A stretch of 64,000 nt of DNA from Dactylis glomerata (taxonomy: Eukaryota; Streptophyta; Magnoliopsida; Poales; Poaceae), in contig QXEO01000155.1 in the NCBI GenBank assembly GCA_007115705.1, forward strand, positions 1,027,903-1,091,902, given 5' to 3'. Made by a program: the position numbers and the translations under genes. Positions 55,041-64,000 of this stretch are shown piece by piece (within the stretch, counting starts at the first letter, position 1; each line of letters opens with the position of its first letter). The notes below the pieces were generated by a model that worked only from the letters and a program-made list of their open reading frames with translations, searched no databases and was not told the DNA's origin.

Positions 55041-56744
55041 TGATGGCGCGGTGATGATGGTGTGAAAGCTTCTTCTTTAATACACGGCAACAGCGACAGA
55101 AAACTTCTGGAGCCAAGTTGACGTGAGCATATGTAGTAGATGACCGGCCAGTTGGAAAATCCCAAGAGAAGGTTTTGATGAATATTGCAGCAAGTTTTCC
55201 CTCAGTTATGAAACCAAGGTTATCAATCCAGTAGGAGGATGAATTACGACTGAAGGTGATGCCCGCTAGTTGCGTGATGCTCTAACAAGGGCGCCGTTAA
55301 CGATAACTTGTTAGCGCGTCTTCAACCAGTAGCAACGTGGAACCTGCACATAGAACAACAAAATACTTTGTTCCCAACTTACGATGAGGTTGTCAATCTC
55401 ACCGGTTTGCTTGAAACAAAGGGTATGAGCGTATCAAGTGGAAAATGATGATAATATGCGAGTAAAGTAAACAGGTGATAGCAATATAAAGGAAATAGGA
55501 CCGGGGTCCACAGTTCACTAGCGGTGTCTCTCCATAAGATAAAATAACACATGCTGGGTAAATAAATTACAGTTGGACAATTGGTAGAATAAAGACAACG
55601 TGCATGTCGAGAGGATCACTATGAGATTTACTCTGGGCATTACAACAAGATACATAGACCGCCATCCAACTGCATCTATGACTAATAATCCACTTGTGGC
55701 GAATCAATCCGAGAACTCCACAAGTATTAAGTTGCGAACAACAGATAATTGCATTAAACAAAGTGTGTAATGTAAACAAAGCATATGCCCTCGAGCATAT
55801 GAATGTTGTTTCCCCCCTAGTAGCAACAGCACATCTACAACCTTAGAGGTTTCTGTCACTCCCCTAGATTAAATAGAGGCATGAACCCACTATCGAGCAT
55901 AAATACCCCCTCTTGGAGTCACTAGCAACTACTCGGCCAAGATAGCTACTAACAACGGAGAGCATGCAAGATCATAAACAACATGGAGATAACATAAGAT
56001 AAAATTCAGTACATCAACTCAATCATAACACCAATATTCATCGGATCCCAACAAACACAACATGTAGAATTACATAACGGTGATCTCGATCATGTAAGGC
56101 AGCTCACGAGATCTAAATATGAAGCACATGGTGGAGAAGACAACCATCTAGCTACTGCTATGGACCCATAGTCCAAGGTAGACTACTCACTCATCACGTC
56201 GGAGGCAAGCATGGCGATGAAGAAGACCTCCGGTGGCGATTCCCCTCTCTGGCAGGGTGCTGGGAAGAGCTTCTGGACCCTCCCGATCTTTGGGTCGACG
56301 GCGGCGGCGGATCGCGATGTGTTCTGGAAAAGTGATCGGGTATTTAGGTTTTTCCTGTCAGGGGGTCTTTACAGGCGAAGGGGCGGCGTCAGAAGTGGCC
56401 CTAGTGGGGCTCACCACCAGGGGGCGCGGGCCAGCCCTAGGCCGTGCCACCCTGTGGTGTGGGTGCCCTATGGCCCCACTCCGTCTCCTCTTCGGTGTTC
56501 TGGAAGCTCCGTGAAATATCTGGACGTCTGGCTTTTGTTTTGTCCAATTCCGAGAATATTTCCTATGTAACTTTTCTGAAACACAAAAACAGCAGAAAAC
56601 AGGGAACTGGCACTGTGGCATCTCGTTAATAGGTTAGTTCCGGAAAATGCATAAAAATGTCATGAAGTGTAACGAAACACTAAACAAATGGTGTAAAAAC
56701 AAGCATGGAGCATCAAAAATTATGGATACGTTGGAGACGTATCA
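55041..56744 (-). repeat. Element D 5' LTR
   Basis: 1704 bp, TGATGGCGCGG...GACGTATCA, followed by the CGCGC duplication. Its GC-rich hairpin is near 56395-56475. Confidence 0.93.
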
Positions 56745-56749
56745 CGCGC

Positions 56750-56952
56750 CAACAACAACTTGAGTGTTGCCACCTCTTCACGAAGGGGGCGAGACGCCTC
56801 CTCGACACGGACGTCAATCAACTGAAGGAGCTCCATGCGCATCAAGGCAACCTGAGACTGAAAGAGAGAGTCCAAACTGGTGTCGACGCGGAACTCCTCG
56901 CAACACCTGGGAGAGAGTCTTGGCGGCACCACTTCATGCAACGGCGAGTGGC
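56750..56952 (-). pseudogene. LINE3 ORF1, upstream fragment between elements D and E
   Basis: About 200 bases of open minus-strand frame (FRVDTSLDSLFQSQ, coiled-coil-like) continue in phase into 30554. It is bounded by the element D duplication CGCGC (56745-56749) and by the TGATACG start of element E at 56953. Confidence 0.7.
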
Positions 56953-58026
56953 TGATACGTCTCAAACGTATCTATAATTTTTGATGCTCCATGCTTGTTT
57001 TTACACCATATGCCTTGTGTTTCGTTACACTTCGTGGCGTTTTTATGCGATTTCCGGAACTAACCTATTGACAAGATGCCACAGTGCCAGTTCCCTGTTT
57101 TCTGCTGTTTTTGTGTTTCAGAAAAGCTACACAGGAAATATTCTCGGAATTGAATGAAACAAGTTCTAGAAGTCTTATTTTTCCCGGACGAAGGACGAGG
57201 ACCAAACGAGAGTCAGAGGGGGGCCAGGGCCTTCCCTCACACCAGGGCGGCGCGGCCCAGGCCCTGGCCGCGCCCCCTATGTGTGAGGAGCCCCTGGCAG
57301 CCCCCTGACGATGCCCCTTCACCTATATAAAGCCTCGGGACGGAAAACCCTAGGGGAGTCGGCGTTTTTCCCAGAATAGTTCCGCAGCGTCGCCGCCATC
57401 GAAGACAAATTTCGGGGGACAAAAGTTTCTGTTCCGGCACCCTGCTATGTCGTTCATCCCCGGGGCTGAGGGCTCTACCGGTAGCTATGTCGTTCACCTC
57501 TCTCTCCTATGATGTAATCTTTATGTGATCGTGAGCTTTGTATCATGTTGAATAAGTAGATGTTACTCTTCTTCATTATGTGTATTCTAGTGTGTTATTA
57601 AAGTAATCTATTCCTCCTGCCATGGTGTAATGGTGACAGTGCGTGCATCATGGTGGTACTTGGTCTAGGCTACGATTGTGATCTTTTATGGATTATGAGA
57701 ATAATTATCACTATGATAGTATTGAAGTGATCTATTCCTCCTTTCATGGTATAATGTTGACAGTGTGTGCACCGTGTTAGTACTTGGTCTAAGTTGCAAT
57801 AATATCTATCTTGAGTTGTGATTTGATTTGGATATCTCTATGAGTGGTGTTTGTCAAGTACTTGATGAACTTTGAGGAGTGCTTCGTAGCCCTACGCAAT
57901 GATTAGTGTTATTCAATAGGAGAGTAATTCAGAGTACTATAGTGAAGAGAAGTTATCTATTGGTTCAATTATGTTATATTTGTTGGGAGTGTGTCCACTA
58001 GTGAAAGTATGATCCCTAGGCCTTGT
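56953..58026 (+). repeat. Element E 5' LTR, 3' part deleted
   Basis: It starts TGATACGTCTCAAACG. Compared with the element A LTR it lacks about 110 bases after CGGCACCCTG (57443) and everything after GGCCTTGTTT (58026). Confidence 0.88.
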
Positions 58027-60102
58027 TTTTAGTTTTCTTTTACTTTGTTTGCTGCAATAAATGGTTAGATCATATCATGTTTCTTTTGGAGGAGATGAAC
58101 TCGCTTTTCATTTGCCAAGAACACTCCGTTTTTCACTCCTATCGTTTCAATGAGTGTTCTCTTTTTCTGCTATCGCGTTTAGCTTTCGTTTTTCGCCTTG
58201 ATTTTTGTTCAGATCTTGTTTTATCTTTGCATCAAGGTGTATTTGGACCTCTGGTCTATGTTGGTTTTCCTCAAAAAGGGTTTGAATGGTGTTGGAAAAG
58301 AGAAAAGGTTTCATGCAAAAAAGTGGTACAAAAAGGAGCTTGTGTAGACTGCGGCTTAGGCTTTTGCATGTCGTGCTTGATGTCTTTTTGATAGTATGCT
58401 TAGTGGTTTTGCTATAGCATGACTTGTCTCAAATAACTGAGATTGCTTAATGAGCCTTTGAAAAATCATGCGTTGTTTTAATTATTTGGAAGCATTATTT
58501 TGGTTTTCTCCTTGATGCTTTATTTGGGTTGACTTGGCGCATGCTCACACATGTTAGACTCTTACAAAGTCGCCAATAGCCTCTATGATCATTTAGTTTT
58601 TGACTTTTGATGCCATCTTATGCTTCTTTTAATGTCACTTTGTCACTTTGCATGATTATGGCCGTTATTGCTCTCTTAGTTGGTCGCTCCCAGTCTTTTG
58701 CTAGCCCTCGCCTAGTACTGAGTATGAGCTCTACTCGTGCATCCAACTCCTAAAAACCAAGTTTGCCAAAGTGTCCACCATACATACATACTAGCAATTT
58801 GCTATTCCAAGTAAATTTGACTTGCTTTTATCTTCTCTTCAAATTAAAATCTTACCAGTGTTATGCGAAAATTGGTCAGTAAAGCTCTCACGAACCGGAA
58901 GGCACACTTTACTTTTTCCTGTTCTTAAAAATTTGACATTGTGGTCTCTTATGTTGAGTTGTTATGCTTACAAGTTGTAAGTTGGAGACTAGCCCAGCCA
59001 TGCAGTCATGGGGCAAGCTTTCAACATTGCACTTCTCTTTTGAGTTGATATCGTGATCTTTTGTTTATGGATGCCCGCGGTGTGAAATGAATTGGGAATC
59101 TTGCGGGGATCATGGAGTTTGTATATGTGTTAGGGAAATGCCTGTGCCGCCAATCTAAGCCATGCATAATTCATGGTGGAAATTTGCAGCATACCCATAG
59201 TGGACATTCGACGACGCATCTCAAAATAAAAAGCTATACAATTGGTAAATAAAAGAGATGTCGAGGTGTTCATTGTCTGCTTGTCCTGTCATTTTGATGT
59301 GGGCTTGTTCCATGTCATCGGGCACAGAGGTACCCCGTTGGCGGTTCTCGATGATACATATATACTTACAATGACAAGAGCCTTGCTTGGGACTCTAAGT
59401 TGAGTAGCATGAGGTTTGGGTACTCATATTCACGGGACACGAGGTTTTCAACTTATGATTTGTCAAGCATATGCATAATAATTGTTCTCGCATTAACTCT
59501 AACCATTCAAGATGCTTATGATGGGGACAATGAGAGCTCAAAGCCGGTAAGTACCATAATTTTTTAAGGTTATAAAACTTGCAATCACTACTTCCCTCTG
59601 CGAAGGGCCTTTCTTTTACTTTTATGTTGAGTCGCCACCTTCTATCTTTATGCACCATTAAGAGAGCATAGTTGTCATTCTTAGTATAATGTGCATTGTC
59701 CCAAAGTTTTCATTGATTGATTCATATTGTTGGTTTCATTAGTTCTCAAATTATTTGTATCTAATCGCCCTCTTAAACTTGAAGGTGTCCTATGCATTTA
59801 TTTTTTGCTCTCTATGAAGGACAAGCTGAAAACCATTTGTATGTTTTTTTCCTTATGGTTTGAACACACGTTTGACTTTCATTGTTTCATTTTTATGATC
59901 TTTTGTTTGTGTTCATTTTTATGTTTATAACATGGTTGCTAAGTCTTTATTGTCAAGATTATATCTTTCATGCCCATGTTTTAAGTTCTTATGATCCCAG
60001 CTCACAAATGCTTACATATATGATCAAGATTGTGTAGGTGCATGTCACCTCAAAAATTATTTCTTTTATTATCACTTACCTACTCGAGGACGAGCAGGAG
60101 TT
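58027..60102 (+). other. Element E non-coding 3' internal region
   Basis: It is the plus-strand counterpart of the element B and D regions. It lacks the 5' part with primer site and gag. No coding signal. Confidence 0.8.
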
Positions 60103-60116
60103 AAGCTTGGGGATGC
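60103..60116 (+). other. Polypurine tract region of element E
   Basis: AAGCTTGGGGATGC, identical to element A, directly before the LTR. Confidence 0.75.
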
Positions 60117-60626
60117 TGATACGTCTCAAACGTATCTATAATTTTTTATGCTCCATGCTTGTTTTTACACCATTTGCCTTGTGTTTCGTTACACTTCGTG
60201 GCGTTTTTATGCGATTTCCGGAACTAACCAATTGACAAGATGCCACAGTGCCAGTTCCCTATTTTCTGCTGTTTTTGTGTTTCAGAAATGCTACACAGGA
60301 AATATTCTTGGAATTGAACGAAACAAGTTCCAGAAGTCTTATTTTTCCCGGACGAAGGACGAAGACCAAACGAGAGTCGGAGGGGGCCCAGGGCCTGCCC
60401 TCACACTAGGGCGGCGCGGCCCAGGCCCTGGCCGCGCCCCCTATGTCTGAGGAGCCCCTGGCAGCCCCCTGACGACGCCCCTTCGCCTATATAAAGCCTC
60501 GGGACGTAAAACCCTAGGGGAGTCGGCGTTTTTTCCAGAACAGTTCCGCAGCGTCGCCGCCGTCGAAGACAAATTTCGGGGGACAGAAGTCTCTGTTCCG
60601 GCACCCTGCCGGGACGGGGAAGTGCC
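60117..60626 (+). repeat. Element E 3' LTR, first piece (second piece 62247-63239)
   Basis: It is interrupted within AAGTGCCCCCGG by solo LTR F and continues at 62247 with CCCGGAGCCATC. It is truncated at GGAGGCCC (63239). Confidence 0.9.
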
Positions 60627-62241
60627 TGATACGTCTCCAACGTATCTATAATTTTTGATGCTCCATGCTTGTTTTTACACCATTTGCCTACTGTTTCGTT
60701 ACACTTCATGACACTTTTATGCATTTCCAGAACTAACCTATTAACGAGTTGCCACAGTGCCAGTTTCCTGTTTTCTGCTGTTTTTGTGTTTCAGAGTGAT
60801 ACACAGGAAATATTCTCGGAATGGGACGAAACAAGTTCCTGAAGTCTTATTTTACCCGGAAGCTTCCAGTCATCCGAAGGAGAGTAGGAGAGGGGCCACC
60901 AGGCCCCCTCACACGTGGCTCGCGCGGCCAGGGGCTTGGCCGCGCCGCCATGGCGTGAGGGCCCCTGGCCCCACTTCTGACATCGCCCCTTCGCCTATAA
61001 AGACCCCCCGACGGAAAAAACCTAAGTACCCGATCACTTTTCCAGAACACATCGCGATCCGCCACCGCCGTCGACCCGAAGATCGGGAGGGTCCAGAAGC
61101 TCTTCCCGGCACCCTGCCGGAGAGGGGAATCGCCACCGGAGGTCTTCTTCATCGCCATGCTTGCCTCCAGAGCGATGAGTGAGTAGTCTACCTTGGACTA
61201 TGGGTCCATAGCAGTAGCTAGATGGTTGTCTCCTCCACCATGTGCTCATGTTTAGATCTCATGAGCTGCCCTACATGATTGAGATCACCGTTATGTAATT
61301 CTACATGTTTGGTTTGTTGGGATCCGATGAATATTGGTGTTTATGATTGAGTTGCTGTACTGAATATTATCTTATGTTATCTCTATGTTGTTTATGATCT
61401 TGCATGCTCTCCGTTGTTAGTAGCTATCTTGGCCGAGTAGTTGCTAGTGACTCCAAGAGGGGGTATTTATGCTCGATAGTGGGTTCATGCCTCTATTTAA
61501 CCTGGGGGAGTGACAGAAACCTCTAAGGTTGTAGATGTGCTGTTGCTATTAGGGAGAAAACAACATTCATATGCTCAAGGGCATATGCTTTGTTTACATT
61601 ACACACTTTGCTTAATGCAATTATCTGTTGTTCGCAACTTAATACTTGTGGAGTTCTCGGATTGATTCGCCACAAGTGGATTATTAGTCATAGATGCAGT
61701 TGGATGGCGGTCTATGTATTTTGTTGTAATGCCCAGAGTAAATCTCATAGTGATCTTCTTGACATATCACGTTTATCTTTATTCTATCAATTGCCCAACT
61801 GTAATTTGTTTACCCAGCATGTGTTATTTATCTTATGGAGAGACACCACTAGTGAACTGTGGATCCCGGTCCTATTTCCATCATATTGCTATCACCTGTT
61901 TACTTTACTCGCACTGTTTACTTTACTCGCATACTTTTACTGTTTTCCACTCGATACACTCATAACCTTTGTTTCAAGCAAACCGGTGAGATTGACAACC
62001 TCATCGTACTTGGCTGTGTGTGTGCAGGTTCCGCGTTGCAGCTAGCAAGCAAAGCTTGGATGAGGCGCCATATATAAATTGTTCGAAGCTGTCGCAAACT
62101 AGCAAGCATCACCTTCAGTCGTTTGTCTCTCCTCTCCAAGAACGATAAACCTTGGTTTCTTAACTGAGGGAAAACCAGCTGCTATACTCATCACACCTTC
62201 CTCTTGGGGTTCCCAACGGGCTGGTCATTCACCACACATCA
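60627..62241 (+). repeat. Solo LTR F (element B-type)
   Basis: A single 1615 bp LTR, TGATACGTCTCC...CACACATCA, flanked by GTGCC on both sides (60622-60626, 62242-62246). A solo LTR arises by recombination between the two LTRs of a full element. Most of it resembles the element B LTR, but the hairpin region (about 60850-60975) resembles element A. Confidence 0.93.
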
Positions 62242-62246
62242 GTGCC

Positions 62247-63239
62247 CCCGGAGCCATCTCCATCGGTCTCCATCGCCGTCTTCGCCGTCTCCATTGACCT
62301 CACCGCCATCTCCATCAACCTTGCTGTCTCCTATGATGAGGAGGGAGTAGTTCATCCCCGGGGCTGAGGGCTCTACCGGTAGCTATGTGGTTCACCTCTC
62401 TCTCCCATGATGTGATCTTTATGTGATCGTGAGCTTTGTATCATGTTGAGTAAGTAGATGTTACTCTTCTTCATTATGTGTACTCTAGTGTGTTATTAAA
62501 GTAATCTATTCCTCCTGCCATGGTGTAATGGTGACAGTGCGTGCATCATGGTGGTACTTGGTCTAGGCTACGATTGTGATCTTTTATGGATTATGAGAAT
62601 AATTATCACTATGATAGTATTGAAGTGATCTATTCCTCCTTTCATGGTGTAATGTTGACAGTGTGTGCACCGTGTTAGTACTTGGTCTAAGTTGCAATAA
62701 TATCTATCTTGAGTTGTGATTTGATTTGGATATCTCTATGAGTGGTGTTTGTCAAGTACTTGATGAACTTTGAGGAGTGCTTCGTAGCCCTACGCAATGA
62801 TTAGTGTTATTCAATAGGAGAGTAATTCAGAGTACCATAGTGAAGAGAAGTTATCTATTGGTTCAATTATGTTATATTTGTTGGGAGTGTGTCCACTAGT
62901 GAAAGTATGATCCCTAGGCCTTGTTTCCAAGCTTTGCACGTCGTTTACTTGTTGTTTTGTTACTTGTTTGCTTGCTGCCATTTTTATTCCATATTACATT
63001 TACTACTTATAATCATCTATACCACTTGTATTTCACTATCTCTTCGCCGAACTAGTGCACCTATACATCTGACAAGTGTATTGGGTGTGTTGGGGACACA
63101 AGAGACTTTCTGTATCGTAATTGCAGGGTTGCTTGAGAGGGATAGCTTTGACCTCTTCCTCCCTGAGTTCGATAAACCTTGGGTGATCCACTTAAGGGAA
63201 ACTTGCTGCTGTTCTACAAACCTCTGCACTTGGAGGCCC
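62247..63239 (+). repeat. Element E 3' LTR, second piece
   Basis: It matches the 3' part of the element A LTR from CCATCTCCATCGG to CTTGGAGGCCC. The normal end AACACTGTC...ACATCA is replaced by the next element. Confidence 0.9.
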
Positions 63240-64000
63240 TGAAGGGTTTCGCAGCATAGTAAATCAAAAAATTCCTACGGAAGCGAACAAGAAAGCCAAG
63301 ATCTAATCTAGGAGATGTAATCAACGAGAGAGGTAGATGAGATCTTCATACCCTTGAAGAAATCGCACAGCGGAAACGTTCAACAGAACGTGGATGATGT
63401 AGTTGTACTAGCTGTCTCCTCCCCGCGATCCGATCCGATCCTACGCCGCAAGTGGCGGCGCCTCCGAGAGATGCACACGTACGGTGCAACGACGTCTCCT
63501 CCTTCCTTAGTCCAGCAAGTATGGTGGAGAGATAGATTGGATCTGCAGCACGACGGCGTGGTGCTTATGGTGGAGAGTTTCTGCAGCCGGGCTTCGCCTA
63601 CGTGCAGTCGTGAGAGAGAGAGATTGGAGGGCAGCAGTTGGGCCGGTGGCTAGGGTTTTGCCCTTGATCTCATAGGACAAGTGGGCATGGACGACCATGC
63701 CCATGTAGGCATCACCCTTTGGTCCATGTGGACCCTTTGGGGCATGTGGGCCCCACCATGGAGCCCTCCGGAACTTTCTAGAACATTCCGGTACTCTACC
63801 GAAAAAGTCCAGAACTTTTCCGAAACCCAAAAAACTGCTTTCCATTATATGAATCTTATTCTCCGGACCATTCCGGAACCTCTCGTGATGTCCGGGATCT
63901 CATCCGAGACTCTGAACGGAAAACTCAATAACCAATTATCCATTCTATCCTAGCATCAATGCACGTTAAGTGTGTGACCCTACGGGTTCGAGAATATGCA
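63240..64000 (-). repeat. Copia-like (Angela/BARE-type) LTR, partial, leaves the window
   Basis: From TGAAGGGTTTCGCAGCATAG the sequence follows the reverse-oriented layout of Angela/BARE-type LTRs: an AAAAAATTCCTACGG block, then GAACG and GATGATG segments, a region with ACATTCCGG and TTCCGGAACC, and GACCCTACGGGTTCGAG. That match is from memory of the family and is not an alignment. No coding region is supported. The short open frames are LTR shadows. Confidence 0.55.

Larger units (their letters stand above)
30555..56744 (-). mobile_element. Element D: Athila-like LTR retrotransposon with gag and protease only
   Basis: The ends are TGATGGCGCGG and GACGTATCA, flanked by CGCGC (30550-30554, 56745-56749). 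The 5' LTR is 55041-56744 (1704 bp) and the 3' LTR is 30555-31460 plus 48890-49861, opened by element C and by a hAT MITE. The internal region 49862-55040 has a primer site, gag, protease, about 2.9 kb non-coding DNA and a polypurine tract. No reverse transcriptase or integrase is present and no deletion junction is evident, so it was non-autonomous. Confidence 0.92.
56953..63239 (+). mobile_element. Element E: rearranged element A-type retrotransposon, cut off at its right end
   Basis: It has a truncated 5' LTR (56953-58026), then the non-coding 3' internal region (58027-60102), the polypurine tract (60103-60116) and a 3' LTR (60117-60626 and 62247-63239) interrupted by solo LTR F. The last 31 bases of that LTR and any target duplication are lost to the copia-like element at 63240. 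The primer site and any coding region are missing, so it is inert. Confidence 0.87.

Noticed and set aside
62035..62106. Apparent 70-base insertion in solo LTR F relative to element B, with CTAGCAAGC at both sides
   Set aside because: Element D has a related sequence at the same place, so it is more likely an ancestral segment deleted in B.
1..64000. CRISPR-like arrays, operons, phage or bacterial defence systems
   Set aside because: No regularly spaced repeats with spacers and no prokaryotic genes. Repeated blocks are LTRs and shared internal regions of plant retrotransposons.

Overview
This window is repeat-dense nuclear DNA of a grass, most likely a Triticeae species (wheat, barley, rye, Aegilops). 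The evidence is the very high density of nested Ty3/gypsy elements of the Athila type primed by tRNA-Asp, grass-type L1 LINEs, 'CTCCCTCC' Mariner MITEs, a GC-rich monocot-style WRKY gene, and AP2-carrying non-autonomous Harbinger elements. By eye about 90% of the window is transposon-derived. I see no prokaryotic-type system, CRISPR array, tRNA or rRNA gene.

Left block (1-21705). The 3' end of a plus-strand chromovirus (integrase, chromodomain, a 3.6 kb LTR) runs in from the left and interrupts ORF1 of a plus-strand LINE (LINE1). LINE1 is interrupted in its endonuclease domain by a complete minus-strand LINE (LINE2, 7126-18221, 14-15 bp target duplication). LINE2 is interrupted in its ORF1 by a complete 5.3 kb non-autonomous LTR retrotransposon (element A, 11458-16770, 1545 bp LTRs, target duplication CACCC). 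LINE1 then resumes and ends in a poly(A) at 21705.

Gene island (21706-28637). The only host gene I would annotate with confidence is a minus-strand group IIa WRKY transcription factor (22623-23657), with its own TATA box and G-box and apparently no introns. Around it are a Harbinger/Tourist MITE (24163-24468), a degenerate Harbinger-like element carrying a broken acidic coding region (24472-25875), and a Mariner/Stowaway MITE (28181-28364). About 2.3 kb has no recognisable feature.

Right block (28638-64000). A Harbinger-type element (28638-29679, TSD TAA) carries a captured AP2/ERF-like domain. Then comes a minus-strand LINE (LINE3) that has an ORF1 end, a 3' stem-loop and a poly(A) but no ORF2. 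LINE3 is opened twice. Element D (30555-56744, minus, gag and protease only, TSD CGCGC) holds element C (31461-48884, minus, near-complete gag-pol plus an extra ORF, TSD ATAGC) in its 3' LTR. Element C holds element B (38252-45271, minus, gag fragment only, TSD GGCGG) inside its reverse transcriptase. Further along LINE3, element E (plus, rearranged) holds a solo LTR F (60627-62241, TSD GTGCC) and is cut at 63240 by a copia-like LTR that leaves the window.

The pattern most worth following is that elements A, B, D and E share the U3 half of the LTR, the polypurine tract and a roughly 2-3 kb non-coding 3' internal region, but carry different coding cassettes and, for A/E versus B/D, different R-U5 halves. 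This looks like a modular non-autonomous group that presumably relied on an autonomous Athila-like helper such as element C. All element genes seen here carry stops or frameshifts except the single ORF of element A, which is open from end to end.
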